From contig NZ_LR217720.1 in NCBI RefSeq assembly GCF_900698955.1, positions 372,001 to 436,000 of the forward strand: DNA of 64,000 nt, read 5' to 3'. Numbering within the stretch: the first letter of the stretch is position 1; each line of letters begins with the position of its first letter. Below, piece after piece: positions 50,271 through 59,094 of the stretch. Below the pieces are notes generated by a model, which saw nothing but the letters and a program-made list of their open reading frames with translations, was not told the DNA's origin and did no database searches. Origin of the DNA: Erwinia_E haradaeae_G (GTDB lineage Bacteria > Pseudomonadota > Gammaproteobacteria > Enterobacterales > Enterobacteriaceae). The translations under genes and the position numbers were made by a program.

Positions 50271-50900
50271 ATGATTGGTTTAGTCGGTAAAAAAGTGGGT
50301 ATGACTCGAATCTTCACAGAAGAGGGTATATCTGTTCCAGTGACTGTAATCAAGCTGGAAGAAAATCGCGTCATTCAGGTGAAAAAACGCGAAACAGATG
50401 GTTACACTGCGATACAAGTAACTACTGGTGTACAAAGATCACAGCGTATGACTAAGCCTCAGGCCGGTCATTTTATTAAATCTGGTACTTCAGCAGGACG
50501 AGGTTTATGGGAGTTTAGACTGCCCGAAGTTACATCGTTTAATGTAGGTCAAAGTGTGAATATTGATGTTTTATTACATGCTAAAAAAGTTGATATATCT
50601 GGAACATCTAAAGGTAAGGGTTTTTCTGGCACAGTAAAACGTTGGAATTTTCGGACTCAAGACTCAACACACGGGAACTCTTTATCTCATCGAGTGCCAG
50701 GTTCTATCGGTCAAAACCAAACTCCTGGTAAAGTTTTTAAAGGTAAGAAAATGGCAGGGCAGATGGGCAATCAGCGTGTGACAATTCAGAATTTGAAAAT
50801 AATACAAATTGATATTGATCAAAACCTGCTTCTAGTTAAAGGAGCCGTACCTGGTGCTACTGGTAGCGATCTTATAATTAAACAAGCTGTTAAGGGGTAA
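50271..50900 (+). CDS. rplC: Ribosomal protein uL3
   Basis: The product has 209 residues, as in E. coli, with the modified-glutamine region GSIGQNQTPGKVFKGKKMAG intact. The ATG at 50271 is chosen; a GTG at 50265 overlaps the GGAG site that serves it. L3 starts 50S assembly and reaches the peptidyl-transferase centre. Confidence 0.97.
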   Translation: MIGLVGKKVGMTRIFTEEGISVPVTVIKLEENRVIQVKKRETDGYTAIQVTTGVQRSQRMTKPQAGHFIKSGTSAGRGLWEFRLPEVTSFNVGQSVNIDVLLHAKKVDISGTSKGKGFSGTVKRWNFRTQDSTHGNSLSHRVPGSIGQNQTPGKVFKGKKMAGQMGNQRVTIQNLKIIQIDIDQNLLLVKGAVPGATGSDLIIKQAVKG

Positions 50901-50912
50901 AAAGGTAAAGGA

Positions 50913-51518
50913 ATGGAATTAGCATTAAAAGACGCACAAGGGGCGCTAACTGTTTCTAATGCCACCTTTAATTGTAATTTTAATGAAGCGCTGGTACATC
51001 AGGTTGTAGTTGCGTATGCAGCTGGCTCGCGCCAGGGAACACGTGCACAGAAAACGCGTGCTGAAGTTATTGGATCAGGTAAAAAACCATGGCGTCAGAA
51101 AGGTACTGGGCGCGCACGTGCGGGTTCTGTTAAAAGTCCGCTTTGGCGTTCTGGAGGAATTACTTTTGCTGCAAAACCACAAGATCATGCTCAAAAAGTG
51201 AATAAAAAGATGTATAGAGGTGCGATAAAAAGTATATTTTCTGAGCTGATACGTCAAAATAGATTGATTGTTGTTAAGAATTTTTCTTTAGAAGCGCCGA
51301 AAACGAGATTGCTTACCCAAAAACTGCGAGAGATGCACATAGAAAAAGCCCTTATTATCACTTCTTCTATAGAAGAAAACTTATTCCTTGCGGTGCGTAA
51401 TTTGTATAATGTACATGTGTGCCATACAACAAGTATGAATCCTGTGCAATTAATTGCATTTAATACTGTAATTATTACTTCTGATGCAGTGAAGAAATTG
51501 GAGGAAATGCTCGCATGA
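50913..51518 (+). CDS. rplD: Ribosomal protein uL4
   Basis: The product has 201 residues, as in E. coli. It carries the long tunnel loop with the segment GSGKKPWRQKGTGRARAGS. L4 lines the exit tunnel and represses the S10 operon in E. coli. The stop overlaps the rplW start as ATGA. The C-terminal half is less conserved than in the neighbouring proteins. Confidence 0.97.
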   Translation: MELALKDAQGALTVSNATFNCNFNEALVHQVVVAYAAGSRQGTRAQKTRAEVIGSGKKPWRQKGTGRARAGSVKSPLWRSGGITFAAKPQDHAQKVNKKMYRGAIKSIFSELIRQNRLIVVKNFSLEAPKTRLLTQKLREMHIEKALIITSSIEENLFLAVRNLYNVHVCHTTSMNPVQLIAFNTVIITSDAVKKLEEMLA

Positions 51519-51820
51519 AATGGGAAGAGCGTTTACTCAAAATACTGCGAGCCCCGCATGTTTCTGAAAAAGCATCTCGCTTGATGGAAAAAAATCATAC
51601 CATTGTGCTTAAAGTAACCATGGATGCTAGTAAATTTGACATTAAATCTGCTATAAATAAAATTTTTAAAGCAGAAGTAAAATCCGTGAATACACTATTA
51701 GTTAAAGGAAAGACTAAGCGTCATAAAAAACGTCTGGGTCGTCGCAAAGACTGGAAAAAAGCGTATATTACTCTGAAAGAAGGGCACAAGATAATAGATT
51801 TGGTTGGTAGTAGTGAATAA
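51515..51820 (+). CDS. rplW: Ribosomal protein uL23
   Basis: The product has 101 residues (E. coli 100), with EERLLKILRAPHVSEKAS and the KRHKKRLGRRKDWKKAYITL loop. It sits at the tunnel exit, where trigger factor and SRP dock. Its start is coupled to rplD by a four-base overlap. Confidence 0.96.
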   Translation: MKWEERLLKILRAPHVSEKASRLMEKNHTIVLKVTMDASKFDIKSAINKIFKAEVKSVNTLLVKGKTKRHKKRLGRRKDWKKAYITLKEGHKIIDLVGSSE

Positions 51821-51841
51821 AGCAGGAGTGGTATAAAAATC

Positions 51842-52663
51842 ATGACAATTATACAATGTAACCCGACATCTCCGGGTCGTCGTCATGTAGTAAAAGTGCT
51901 CAATTCAGAATTATATCAAGGAAAACCGTTTGCCTCCCTAGTAGAAAAAAAGAGTAAAACTGGCGGTCGTAATAACAAGGGTCGCATCACTACTCGACAT
52001 ATTGGTGGAGGGCATAAACAGGCTTACCGTGTTATTGATTGCAAACGCAATAAAGATGGAATCCCAGCATATATTGAACGTCTTGAATATGATCCAAATC
52101 GCTCTGCTAATATTGCATTGGTTATTTATAAAGATGGTGTCCGTCGTTATATCTTAGCGGCCAAAGGTCTCAAATCTGGCGATGAGATTCAATCTGGTAT
52201 TGACGCTTCTATTAAAACCGGCAATACACTTCCTATGCGCTATATTCCAGTTGGATCTACGGTGCATAATGTGGAGCTTAAACCAGGAAAAGGTGGACAA
52301 ATTGCACGTGCTGCAGGTACCTATGTACAGATTGTTGCGCGTGAAGGTGCTTATGTGACATTACGTTTACGTTCCGGTGAGATTCGTAAGGTTGAGTTAG
52401 ATTGTCGTGCTACTTTAGGTTCAGTTGGAAATGAAACGCATATGTTGCGTGTGTTAGGTAAAGCTGGTGCTTCACGTTGGCGAGGTATTCGTCCAACTGT
52501 TCGCGGTACTGCAATGAATCCAGTAGATCATCCGCACGGCGGTGGCGAAGGCCGTAACTTTGGAAAGCATCCAGTGTCTCCGTGGGGGTTACAAACAAAG
52601 GGTAAGAAGACTCGTCGAAATAAACGTACTGATAAATTTATCATACGCCGCCGTAGTAAATAA
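51842..52663 (+). CDS. rplB: Ribosomal protein uL2
   Basis: The product has 273 residues, as in E. coli. The functional C-terminal segment PVDHPHGGGEGRN, with the histidine near the peptidyl-transferase centre, is intact. L2 binds 23S rRNA and helps join the subunits. An AGGAG site precedes the ATG. Confidence 0.97.
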   Translation: MTIIQCNPTSPGRRHVVKVLNSELYQGKPFASLVEKKSKTGGRNNKGRITTRHIGGGHKQAYRVIDCKRNKDGIPAYIERLEYDPNRSANIALVIYKDGVRRYILAAKGLKSGDEIQSGIDASIKTGNTLPMRYIPVGSTVHNVELKPGKGGQIARAAGTYVQIVAREGAYVTLRLRSGEIRKVELDCRATLGSVGNETHMLRVLGKAGASRWRGIRPTVRGTAMNPVDHPHGGGEGRNFGKHPVSPWGLQTKGKKTRRNKRTDKFIIRRRSK

Positions 52664-52679
52664 TTTTAGAGGATAAGCT

Positions 52680-52958
52680 ATGCCGCGTTCTCTCAAGAAG
52701 GGTCCCTTTATTGACCTGCACTTGCTAAATAAGGTAGAAAAAGCTTTAGAAAGCGGAGAAAGGAAACCTGTACGTACCTGGTCACGTCGTTCAACAATTT
52801 TTCCAAATATGATTGGTTTAACTATTGCCATTCATAATGGTCGTCAGCATGTTCCTGTTTTTGTATCTGAAGATATGGTTGGTCATAAATTAGGTGAATT
52901 TGCTCCTACGCGTACCTATCGTGGCCACACTGCTGACAAAAAAGCTAAAAAACGATGA
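52680..52958 (+). CDS. rpsS: Ribosomal protein uS19
   Basis: The product has 92 residues, as in E. coli, starting MPRSLKKGPFIDLHLL, with the GHKLGEFAPTRTYRGH signature. It binds 16S rRNA in the head with S13. A GAGG site lies upstream. Confidence 0.97.
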   Translation: MPRSLKKGPFIDLHLLNKVEKALESGERKPVRTWSRRSTIFPNMIGLTIAIHNGRQHVPVFVSEDMVGHKLGEFAPTRTYRGHTADKKAKKR

Positions 52959-52972
52959 GCTAGGAGCTAGAG

Positions 52973-53320
52973 ATGGAAACTTTTGCAAGACAACGACACG
53001 CTCATTCTTCTGCACAAAAGATTCGCTTAGTGGCTAATCTTATACGGGGTAAGAAAGTGTCAAAAGCCCTAGATATTTTAAGGTATACCAACAAAAAAGC
53101 AGCGGTATTGGTTCAAAAAGTTCTGGAATCTGCCATTGCTAATGCTGAGCATAATGATGGTGCAGATATTGACAAGTTAAGAATTACAAAGATCTTTATT
53201 GATGAAGGTCCGAGCATGAAGCGTATTATGCCACGTGCAAAAGGTCGTGCAGATCGAATTCTCAAGCGCACAAGCCATATTACTCTAGCTGTATCCGATC
53301 GCTCAGACTGTGGAGAGTAG
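52973..53320 (+). CDS. rplV: Ribosomal protein uL22
   Basis: The product has 115 residues, five more than E. coli (110); the extra residues (SDCGE) lie at the C-terminus. The signature GPSMKRIMPRAKGRADRIL, including the tunnel-lining hairpin, is intact. Two bases separate its stop from the rpsC start. Confidence 0.97.
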   Translation: METFARQRHAHSSAQKIRLVANLIRGKKVSKALDILRYTNKKAAVLVQKVLESAIANAEHNDGADIDKLRITKIFIDEGPSMKRIMPRAKGRADRILKRTSHITLAVSDRSDCGE

Positions 53321-53322
53321 CA

Positions 53323-54024
53323 ATGGGTCAAAAAGTACATCCAAATGGTATTAGATTGGGTATAGTGAAATCTTGGAACTCAACGTGGTTCGCTAATACC
53401 AAAGAATTTGCTGATAATTTAGACAGTGATTTTAAAGTACGTCAGTTCCTCATGAAAGAACTGTCTAAAGCTTCAGTTTCTCGCATCGTTATAGAAAGAC
53501 CCGCTAAGAGCATACGAGTCACAATTCATACTGCTCGTCCTGGTATCGTGATCGGTAAAAAAGGCGAAGATGTAGAAAAACTTCGGCAGGTCGTTGCAAA
53601 GATCTCTGGTGTACCGGCGCAAATTAATATCTCTGAGGTGCGTAAGCCAGAATTAGACGCAAAATTAGTTTCTGATAATATAACTTCACAGTTAGAACGT
53701 CGTGTAATGTTTCGTCGAGCCATGAAACGGGCAGTGCAGAACGCAATGCGTTTAGGCGCTAAAGGGATAAAAGTAGAAGTGAGTGGTCGTTTAGGTGGTG
53801 CAGAAATTGCACGTACTGAATGGTATCGCGAGGGTCGTGTTCCTTTACACACTCTACGAGCAGATATTGACTACAATACATCTGAGGCTCATACTACTTA
53901 TGGTGTCATCGGCGTAAAGGTGTGGATATTTAAAGGCGAGATCCTAGGTGGTATGAATATAGGCGAACCGCCAGAGCAACAACCTTCGCAGCCTAAAAAA
54001 AAGCAGCGTAAAAGCCGTAAGTAA
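53323..54024 (+). CDS. rpsC: Ribosomal protein uS3
   Basis: The product has 233 residues, as in E. coli, with the KH domain (RPGIVIGKKGEDVEKLR) and a basic C-terminal tail. It forms part of the mRNA entry channel. A GGAG site overlaps the end of rplV. Confidence 0.97.
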   Translation: MGQKVHPNGIRLGIVKSWNSTWFANTKEFADNLDSDFKVRQFLMKELSKASVSRIVIERPAKSIRVTIHTARPGIVIGKKGEDVEKLRQVVAKISGVPAQINISEVRKPELDAKLVSDNITSQLERRVMFRRAMKRAVQNAMRLGAKGIKVEVSGRLGGAEIARTEWYREGRVPLHTLRADIDYNTSEAHTTYGVIGVKVWIFKGEILGGMNIGEPPEQQPSQPKKKQRKSRK

Positions 54025-54036
54025 GGAGAACCGCTG

Positions 54037-54447
54037 ATGTTGCAACCAAGGCGTACAAAATTCCGTAAAATGCAAAAAGGTCGCAATCGTGGTCTAGCGC
54101 AAGGTACGGATATTAGCTTCGGTGTTTTTGGCTTAAAAGCTGTGGATCGTGGTCGTTTAACTGCACGTCAGATAGAAGCGGCACGTCGTGCTATAACCCG
54201 CGCCATGAAGCGACAAGGTAAAATATGGATACGTATTTTCCCCGATAAGCCCATTACTGAAAAACCATTAGAAGTACGTATGGGTAAAGGTAAAGGTAAC
54301 GTTGAGTATTGGGTCGCCCTGATTCAGCCAGGGAAAGTTTTATATGAAATTGACGGTGTACCAGAAGAGGTTGCACGCGAGGCATTTAAGTTAGCAGCAG
54401 CAAAATTATCTATTAAAACTACCTTTGTCACTAAAATGGTAATGTAA
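54037..54447 (+). CDS. rplP: Ribosomal protein uL16
   Basis: The product has 136 residues, as in E. coli, with RKMQKGRNRGLAQGTDISFG and the RMGKGKGNVEYWVA segment containing the arginine that is hydroxylated in E. coli. It contacts the A-site tRNA. The stop shares one base with the rpmC start (TAATG). Confidence 0.97.
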   Translation: MLQPRRTKFRKMQKGRNRGLAQGTDISFGVFGLKAVDRGRLTARQIEAARRAITRAMKRQGKIWIRIFPDKPITEKPLEVRMGKGKGNVEYWVALIQPGKVLYEIDGVPEEVAREAFKLAAAKLSIKTTFVTKMVM

Positions 54448-54641
54448 TGAAAGCAACAGAGCTGTGTGAACAAACTATACAAGATCTTCAGATTCAGCTT
54501 CTTAACCTTTTGCGTGAACAGTTCAATTTGCGTATGCGGGCAAGATCTAGTCAGTTTAAAAAAACTCATATTTTTAAGCAGGTTCGTCGTGATATTGCGC
54601 GCGTAAAGACTGTATTAACTCAAAAGGCAAAAATATCATGA
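54447..54641 (+). CDS. rpmC: Ribosomal protein uL29
   Basis: The product has 64 residues (E. coli 63), an alpha-helical hairpin with the conserved LLREQFNLRMRARSSQFKKTH and RRDIARVKTVL. It is near the tunnel exit. It overlaps rplP by one base and rpsQ by four (ATGA). Confidence 0.95.
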   Translation: MKATELCEQTIQDLQIQLLNLLREQFNLRMRARSSQFKKTHIFKQVRRDIARVKTVLTQKAKIS

Positions 54642-54895
54642 CCGATAACATCCGGACTCTTCAAGGTCGCGTAATTAGTAATAAAATGGAGAAATCTATT
54701 GTTGTTTCTATTGAGCGTTTTGTAAAACATCCAATATATGGAAAATTTATTAAACGTACCACAAAATTACATGTACATGATGAGTATAACCAATGTGAGA
54801 TTGGCGATATAGTAAGTATCAGAGAATGTCGTCCATTATCCAAGACGAAATCTTGGACTTTTGTTAACATTGTAAAAAAAGTAACCCTCTCTTAG
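54638..54895 (+). CDS. rpsQ: Ribosomal protein uS17
   Basis: The product has 85 residues (E. coli 84), an OB-fold protein with RTLQGRVISNKMEKSIVV and the signature GDIVSIRECRPLSKTKSW. It is the last gene of the S10 operon; a 42-base perfect palindrome follows 14 bases after the stop. Confidence 0.96.
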   Translation: MTDNIRTLQGRVISNKMEKSIVVSIERFVKHPIYGKFIKRTTKLHVHDEYNQCEIGDIVSIRECRPLSKTKSWTFVNIVKKVTLS

Positions 54896-54909
54896 TGCTC
54901 GGCATATGC

Positions 54910-54951
54910 ATAGAAGATAAACGGTTCCTGCAGGAACCGTTTATCTTCTAT
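54910..54951 (+). terminator. 42-base perfect palindrome ending the S10 operon
   Basis: The sequence reads ATAGAAGATAAACGGTTCCTG followed by its exact reverse complement. In RNA it would fold into a stem of about 19 pairs capped by a small loop. It lies exactly where the S10 operon ends and the spc operon begins in E. coli. A conventional T-run is absent, so it may terminate weakly, protect the 3' end, or mark a processing site. Confidence 0.65.
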
Positions 54952-54995
54952 CTATTCACATAGTGGAATAGGTATTAGCATGCTGGAGTCTCTTC

Positions 54996-55017
54996 TATAA
55001 TTATAGAGAGTTATAAT
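54996..55017 (+). promoter_or_regulatory. Possible spc-operon promoter region
   Basis: Two TATAAT hexamers (54996-55001 and 55012-55017) lie 20-40 bases before rplN, but neither has a good -35 box at 16-18 bases. The first is inside a 14-base palindrome (TCTATAATTATAGA). The position agrees with the E. coli spc promoter; the sequence evidence is weak. Confidence 0.35.
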
Positions 55018-55038
55018 AAGCATCAGCGGAGTACTAAA

Positions 55039-55410
55039 ATGATCCAAGAACAGACTATGTTGACTGTCGCCGATAATTCCGGAGCACGTCGCGTAATGTG
55101 TATCAAGGTTCTGGGTGGTTCGCATCGGCGATATGCCAGTATAGGTGATATCATCAAAATTACTATTAAAGAGGCAATTCCTCGTGGTAAGGTAAGAAAA
55201 GGTGATGTACTGAAGGCAGTAGTCGTGCGTACAAAACAAGTCGTGCGTCGCCCAGATGGTTCTGCCATTCGCTTTGATAGGAATGCATGTGTAATCTTGA
55301 ATAATAATAACGAACAGCCAATCGGAACAAGAATTTTTGGGCCGGTGACCCGTGAATTACGTAGTGAAAAGTTCATGAAGATTATCTCTTTGGCACCAGA
55401 GGTGCTCTAA
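55039..55410 (+). CDS. rplN: Ribosomal protein uL14
   Basis: The product has 123 residues, as in E. coli, starting MIQEQTMLTVADNSGARRVMC, with a CGGAG site. It takes part in the intersubunit bridge with 16S rRNA. It opens the spc operon, and rplX follows after nine bases. Confidence 0.97.
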   Translation: MIQEQTMLTVADNSGARRVMCIKVLGGSHRRYASIGDIIKITIKEAIPRGKVRKGDVLKAVVVRTKQVVRRPDGSAIRFDRNACVILNNNNEQPIGTRIFGPVTRELRSEKFMKIISLAPEVL

Positions 55411-55419
55411 GGAATAAGA

Positions 55420-55734
55420 ATGGCAGCAAAAATCAAGCGCAAAGATGAAGTGATTATTCTTACAGGTAAGGATAAAGGTAAACGTGGTAAAATACAAAAA
55501 GTATTACTGTCCGGAAAAGTTTTTGTGGAAGGTATTAATTTAGTTACAAAACATCAAAAACCTGTTCCATCTATGCATAACTCAGGTGGCATTATGAAAA
55601 AAGAAGCAGCAATACATATTTCTAATGTTGCTATTTTTAATTCAGAAACTGGTAAGTCTGATAGAGTAGGATTTAGATTTGAAGAAGGCCAAAAAGTCCG
55701 TTTTTTTAAATCTAATAAAAAAACGATTAAGTAG
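55420..55734 (+). CDS. rplX: Ribosomal protein uL24
   Basis: The product has 104 residues, as in E. coli, with a KOW motif (DEVIILTGKDKGKRGKI) at residues about 8-24. It is an early 50S assembly protein near the tunnel exit. Confidence 0.96.
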   Translation: MAAKIKRKDEVIILTGKDKGKRGKIQKVLLSGKVFVEGINLVTKHQKPVPSMHNSGGIMKKEAAIHISNVAIFNSETGKSDRVGFRFEEGQKVRFFKSNKKTIK

Positions 55735-55748
55735 TCTGGGGTAGTACA

Positions 55749-56288
55749 ATGTCGAGATTGCACGATTTTTATAAAGAAGAAGTGGTAAAAAATTTAATGC
55801 ATGATTTAAAATATCACTCTATGATGCAGGTTCCTCGTATTGAGAAGATCACTCTTAATATGGGCGTGGGTGGAGCGAGTGGTGATAAGAAATTACTGGA
55901 TAATGCGGTAGCTGATTTAATAGCCATTTCTGGCCAAAAACCGGTCATCACTAACGCGCGTAAATCAATTGCAAGCTTTAAAATACGTCAAGGTTACCCA
56001 ATCGGTTGTAAAGTTACTCTGCGCGGTGAACGGATGTGGGAGTTTTTTGAGCGTCTAATTTCTATTGCTGTTCCACGTATTCGTGATTTCAGGGGTTTGT
56101 CGCCTGCATCTTTTGATGGACATGGAAATTATAGCATAGGAGTCCGTGAACAAATTATTTTCCCAGAAATTAATTATGATCGCGTCGATCGTATTCGCGG
56201 AATGGATATTAGTATTACCACCACTGCCAGATCGGATGATGAAGGCTTAGCGCTATTGAATGCATTTCATTTCCCATTTCGAAAGTAA
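55749..56288 (+). CDS. rplE: Ribosomal protein uL5
   Basis: The product has 179 residues, as in E. coli, with the signature MQVPRIEKITLNMGVG and GVREQIIFPEI. It binds 5S rRNA. In E. coli the start of this gene lies in the S8 target of spc-operon repression; I could not confirm that structure here. Confidence 0.97.
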   Translation: MSRLHDFYKEEVVKNLMHDLKYHSMMQVPRIEKITLNMGVGGASGDKKLLDNAVADLIAISGQKPVITNARKSIASFKIRQGYPIGCKVTLRGERMWEFFERLISIAVPRIRDFRGLSPASFDGHGNYSIGVREQIIFPEINYDRVDRIRGMDISITTTARSDDEGLALLNAFHFPFRK

Positions 56289-56304
56289 GAGGGAGGTCTG
56301 CCTG

Positions 56305-56610
56305 ATGGCTAAAAAAGCACTAAAAGCACGTGAAGTTGTTCGCGTTCGGATGGCACAAAAATATCGTTCGCAACGCGAAGCATTAAAATTGATTATTTCG
56401 AGCCTGCACTCATCTTCTGAAGATCGCTGGAATGCAGTTCTTAAGTTGCAGACTATACCTCGTGATGCAAGTCCATCACGTCAGCGTAACCGCTGCCGTC
56501 AAACTGGTCGTCCACATGGTTATGTAGGAAAATTTGGATTGAGTCGGATTAAGTTGCGTGAAGCCGCCATGCGGGGTGAGGTGCCTGGTTTGAAAAAAGC
56601 AAGCTGGTAA
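56305..56610 (+). CDS. rpsN: Ribosomal protein uS14
   Basis: The product has 101 residues, as in E. coli, starting MAKKALKAREVVRVRM at 56305 behind a GGGAGG site; a frame open from 56260 overlaps rplE and is rejected. It is the long form without zinc-binding cysteine pairs. The signature RDASPSRQRNRCRQTGRPHG is intact. Confidence 0.97.
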   Translation: MAKKALKAREVVRVRMAQKYRSQREALKLIISSLHSSSEDRWNAVLKLQTIPRDASPSRQRNRCRQTGRPHGYVGKFGLSRIKLREAAMRGEVPGLKKASW

Positions 56611-56640
56611 TCACAAATTACATACTAGGAGTAAAGATAG

Positions 56641-57033
56641 ATGAGCATGCAAGATCCGATTGCAGATATGCTGACTCGTATCCGTAACGGCCAATCTGCA
56701 AATAAAGTTTCAGTCAAGATGCCCTCTTCTAAAATAAAATTAGCCATTGCGCATGTTCTGAAAGAGGAAGGCTACATTACAGCATATAAAAAAACACAGG
56801 ATGTTAAGTCGGAGTTAGAATTAATTTTAAAGTATTTCAATGGTAAATCTGTTGTTGAGAGCATTGAACGTGTTAGTCGTCCAGGTTTAAGGATCTACAA
56901 GAGAAAACATCAATTACCTAAAGTTATGGCTGGTCTAGGTATTTCTGTAGTGTCTACTTCTAAGGGTGTTATGACTGATCGTACGGCTCGTCAAACAGGT
57001 TTAGGTGGCGAAATTATCTGTTACATAGCTTAA
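56641..57033 (+). CDS. rpsH: Ribosomal protein uS8
   Basis: The product has 130 residues, as in E. coli, starting MSMQDPIADMLTRIRNGQ and ending GGEIICYIA, with the TSKGVMTDRTAR signature. It is central to 30S body assembly and is the repressor of the spc operon in E. coli. Confidence 0.97.
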   Translation: MSMQDPIADMLTRIRNGQSANKVSVKMPSSKIKLAIAHVLKEEGYITAYKKTQDVKSELELILKYFNGKSVVESIERVSRPGLRIYKRKHQLPKVMAGLGISVVSTSKGVMTDRTARQTGLGGEIICYIA

Positions 57034-57046
57034 AATTGGAGGGGAA

Positions 57047-57580
57047 ATGTCTCGTGTGGCTAAAACACCCGTTAGTATTCCTATACATGTACAGGTAAGC
57101 GTGAACGGTCAGATAATTTCTGTTATAGGTAAAAATGAGCAGTTACGTCGTACTTTACATCAAGCCGTGATAGTTAAAAAAGTAGATAATACTCTTGTTT
57201 TCTTTCCAAAAAAAGGTTTTATTGATGGATGGGCTCAAGCAGGTACTGCTCGCGCTTTAGTGTACGCTATGATTATTGGTGTAACAGAAGGTTTTATTAA
57301 AAAGATACAGCTGGTAGGAGTCGGCTATCGCGCTACGCTAGCAGATAACAAGTTAACTTTATCCTTAGGCTTATCTCATCCCATCAATCATACGCTACCC
57401 CAAGGAATTACCGCTACGTGCATTAGTCAAACTGATATTACACTAAGAAGTGCTGATAAACAACTACTAGGTCAAGTTGCCGCTGATTTACGATCTTATC
57501 GCCTTCCTGAACCTTATAAAGGTAAAGGAGTACGTTATGCTCATGAAGTCGTACGTCGCAAAGAGGCTAAGAAAAAATAG
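57047..57580 (+). CDS. rplF: Ribosomal protein uL6
   Basis: The product has 177 residues, as in E. coli, with two similar domains and the C-terminal signature PEPYKGKGVRYAHE. It lies near the factor-binding centre of the 50S. The N-terminal half is more diverged than in neighbouring ribosomal proteins. Confidence 0.96.
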   Translation: MSRVAKTPVSIPIHVQVSVNGQIISVIGKNEQLRRTLHQAVIVKKVDNTLVFFPKKGFIDGWAQAGTARALVYAMIIGVTEGFIKKIQLVGVGYRATLADNKLTLSLGLSHPINHTLPQGITATCISQTDITLRSADKQLLGQVAADLRSYRLPEPYKGKGVRYAHEVVRRKEAKKK

Positions 57581-57589
57581 GGTAACATT

Positions 57590-57943
57590 ATGGATAAAAA
57601 AGCTTCTCGTCTCAGACGAGCAACTCGCTTACGTTGTCAACTAAAAGATCTTGGTGCTATTCGTTTGGTGATACACCGTACTTCACGTCATATATATGCA
57701 CAAATCATTTCTCCTAATGGTTCTAAAACTTTAGTGACTGCCTCGACAATAGAAAAAGTAATTTATACGCAACTAAAATACACGGGTAATAAAGATGCTG
57801 CGATTACTGTTGGTAAGGCAGTTGCTGAACGTGCAATTGGAAAAGGTATTACACATGTTTCTTTTGATCGCTCTGGCTTTCAATATCATGGTCGGGTTCA
57901 GGCATTGGCAGACGCAGCTCGTGATGCTGGCCTACAGTTCTAA
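57590..57943 (+). CDS. rplR: Ribosomal protein uL18
   Basis: The product has 117 residues, as in E. coli, with RLVIHRTSRHIYAQII and the C-terminal FDRSGFQYHGRVQALADAAR. It carries 5S rRNA into the 50S with L5. Confidence 0.97.
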   Translation: MDKKASRLRRATRLRCQLKDLGAIRLVIHRTSRHIYAQIISPNGSKTLVTASTIEKVIYTQLKYTGNKDAAITVGKAVAERAIGKGITHVSFDRSGFQYHGRVQALADAARDAGLQF

Positions 57944-57958
57944 GGTATAAGGTGTAAG

Positions 57959-58474
57959 ATGGCAAATATCGACAAACAAGCTGGCGAACTACAAGAAAAA
58001 CTCATTGCAGTGAATCGCGTTTCTAAAACTGTAAAAGGTGGTCGTATTTTTTCGTTTACAGCATTAACTGTTGTAGGAGATGGTAATGGGCGCATGGGCT
58101 TCGGTTATGGTAAGGCACGGGAGGTTCCAGCAGCAATTCAAAAAGCAATGGAAAAGGCTCGGAGAAATATGAGCTATTTTTCGCTAAACAAAGGTACGCT
58201 GCAGCATCCTGTTACAGGATGCCATACTGGCTCTCGTGTATTTATGAAGCCAGCCTCAGAGGGCACTGGAATTATTGCCGGAGGCGCGATGCGAGCTGTC
58301 TTAGAAGTTACTGGTATCCATGATGTCTTGGCAAAAGCCTACGGATCTACTAATCCTATTAATGTAGTACGTGCTACTTTAGCGGGTCTTATGAATATGA
58401 AATCACCAGAAAGTGTTGCCGCTAAGCGTGGAAAATCCGTTGAAAATATTCTTGAGGGTATTCGCAATGGTTAA
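57959..58474 (+). CDS. rpsE: Ribosomal protein uS5
   Basis: The product has 171 residues (E. coli 167). The signature region KGGRIFSFTALTVVGDGNGR and GFGYGKAREVP are intact. It helps translational accuracy and mRNA unwinding. The last eight bases overlap the start of rpmD. Confidence 0.97.
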   Translation: MANIDKQAGELQEKLIAVNRVSKTVKGGRIFSFTALTVVGDGNGRMGFGYGKAREVPAAIQKAMEKARRNMSYFSLNKGTLQHPVTGCHTGSRVFMKPASEGTGIIAGGAMRAVLEVTGIHDVLAKAYGSTNPINVVRATLAGLMNMKSPESVAAKRGKSVENILEGIRNG

Positions 58475-58649
58475 TACAATTAAGATTACTCAAATACGTA
58501 GTGCAATTGGCTGCTTACCAAAACATAAAGCTACACTGATTGGCTTAGGCCTCCGTCGAATACACCATACTGTATATCGTGAGGACACTCCTTCTATTCG
58601 AGGTATGATTAATGTGATTTCGTATATGATTAAAGTAGAGGAGGAGTAA
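58467..58649 (+). CDS. rpmD: Ribosomal protein uL30
   Basis: The product has 60 residues (E. coli 59), starting MVNTIKITQIRSAIGCLP, with LGLRRIHHTVYREDTPSIRG. The ATG at 58467 overlaps the end of rpsE by eight bases; a longer open frame from 58413 is rejected because only this start gives homology. Confidence 0.95.
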   Translation: MVNTIKITQIRSAIGCLPKHKATLIGLGLRRIHHTVYREDTPSIRGMINVISYMIKVEEE

Positions 58650-58652
58650 TCG

Positions 58653-59087
58653 GTGCATCTAAATACTCTTTCGCCTGCTCATGGGTCAAAGCATGTAACA
58701 AAACGCTTAGGACGTGGTTTGGGTTCTGGCTTCGGGAAAACTGCTGGGCGGGGTCATAAAGGCCAAAAGTCACGCGCTGGTAGTGGCGCACATCGTGGAT
58801 TCGAAGGAGGGCAGATGCCTTTGTATCGGCGTTTACCAAAATTTGGTTTTATTTCCCATAAGGCCATTGTGACCTCACAAGTACGTTTATCTGATCTGAA
58901 TAAAATTGAAGGTACTATCGTTGATCTAAAAACGCTTAAAGCAGCACGTTTAATTGGTATGAAGATTGCATTTGTAAAAATAATTCTATGTGGTGACATC
59001 ACTCGAGCAATTACGATCCGAGGCCTTCGTATTACAAGAGGTGCTCGTTCTGCAATACTCGCTGCTGGTGGTATAATTGAGGCGTGA
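58653..59087 (+). CDS. rplO: Ribosomal protein uL15
   Basis: The product has 144 residues, as in E. coli, read from a GTG start at 58653 after a GAGGAG site. Its glycine- and arginine-rich N-terminus (GRGLGSGFGKTAGRGHKGQK) and the FEGGQMPLYRRLPKFGF segment are typical. It is three bases from rpmD and seven from secY. Confidence 0.96.
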   Translation: MHLNTLSPAHGSKHVTKRLGRGLGSGFGKTAGRGHKGQKSRAGSGAHRGFEGGQMPLYRRLPKFGFISHKAIVTSQVRLSDLNKIEGTIVDLKTLKAARLIGMKIAFVKIILCGDITRAITIRGLRITRGARSAILAAGGIIEA

Positions 59088-59094
59088 GTTTTAG

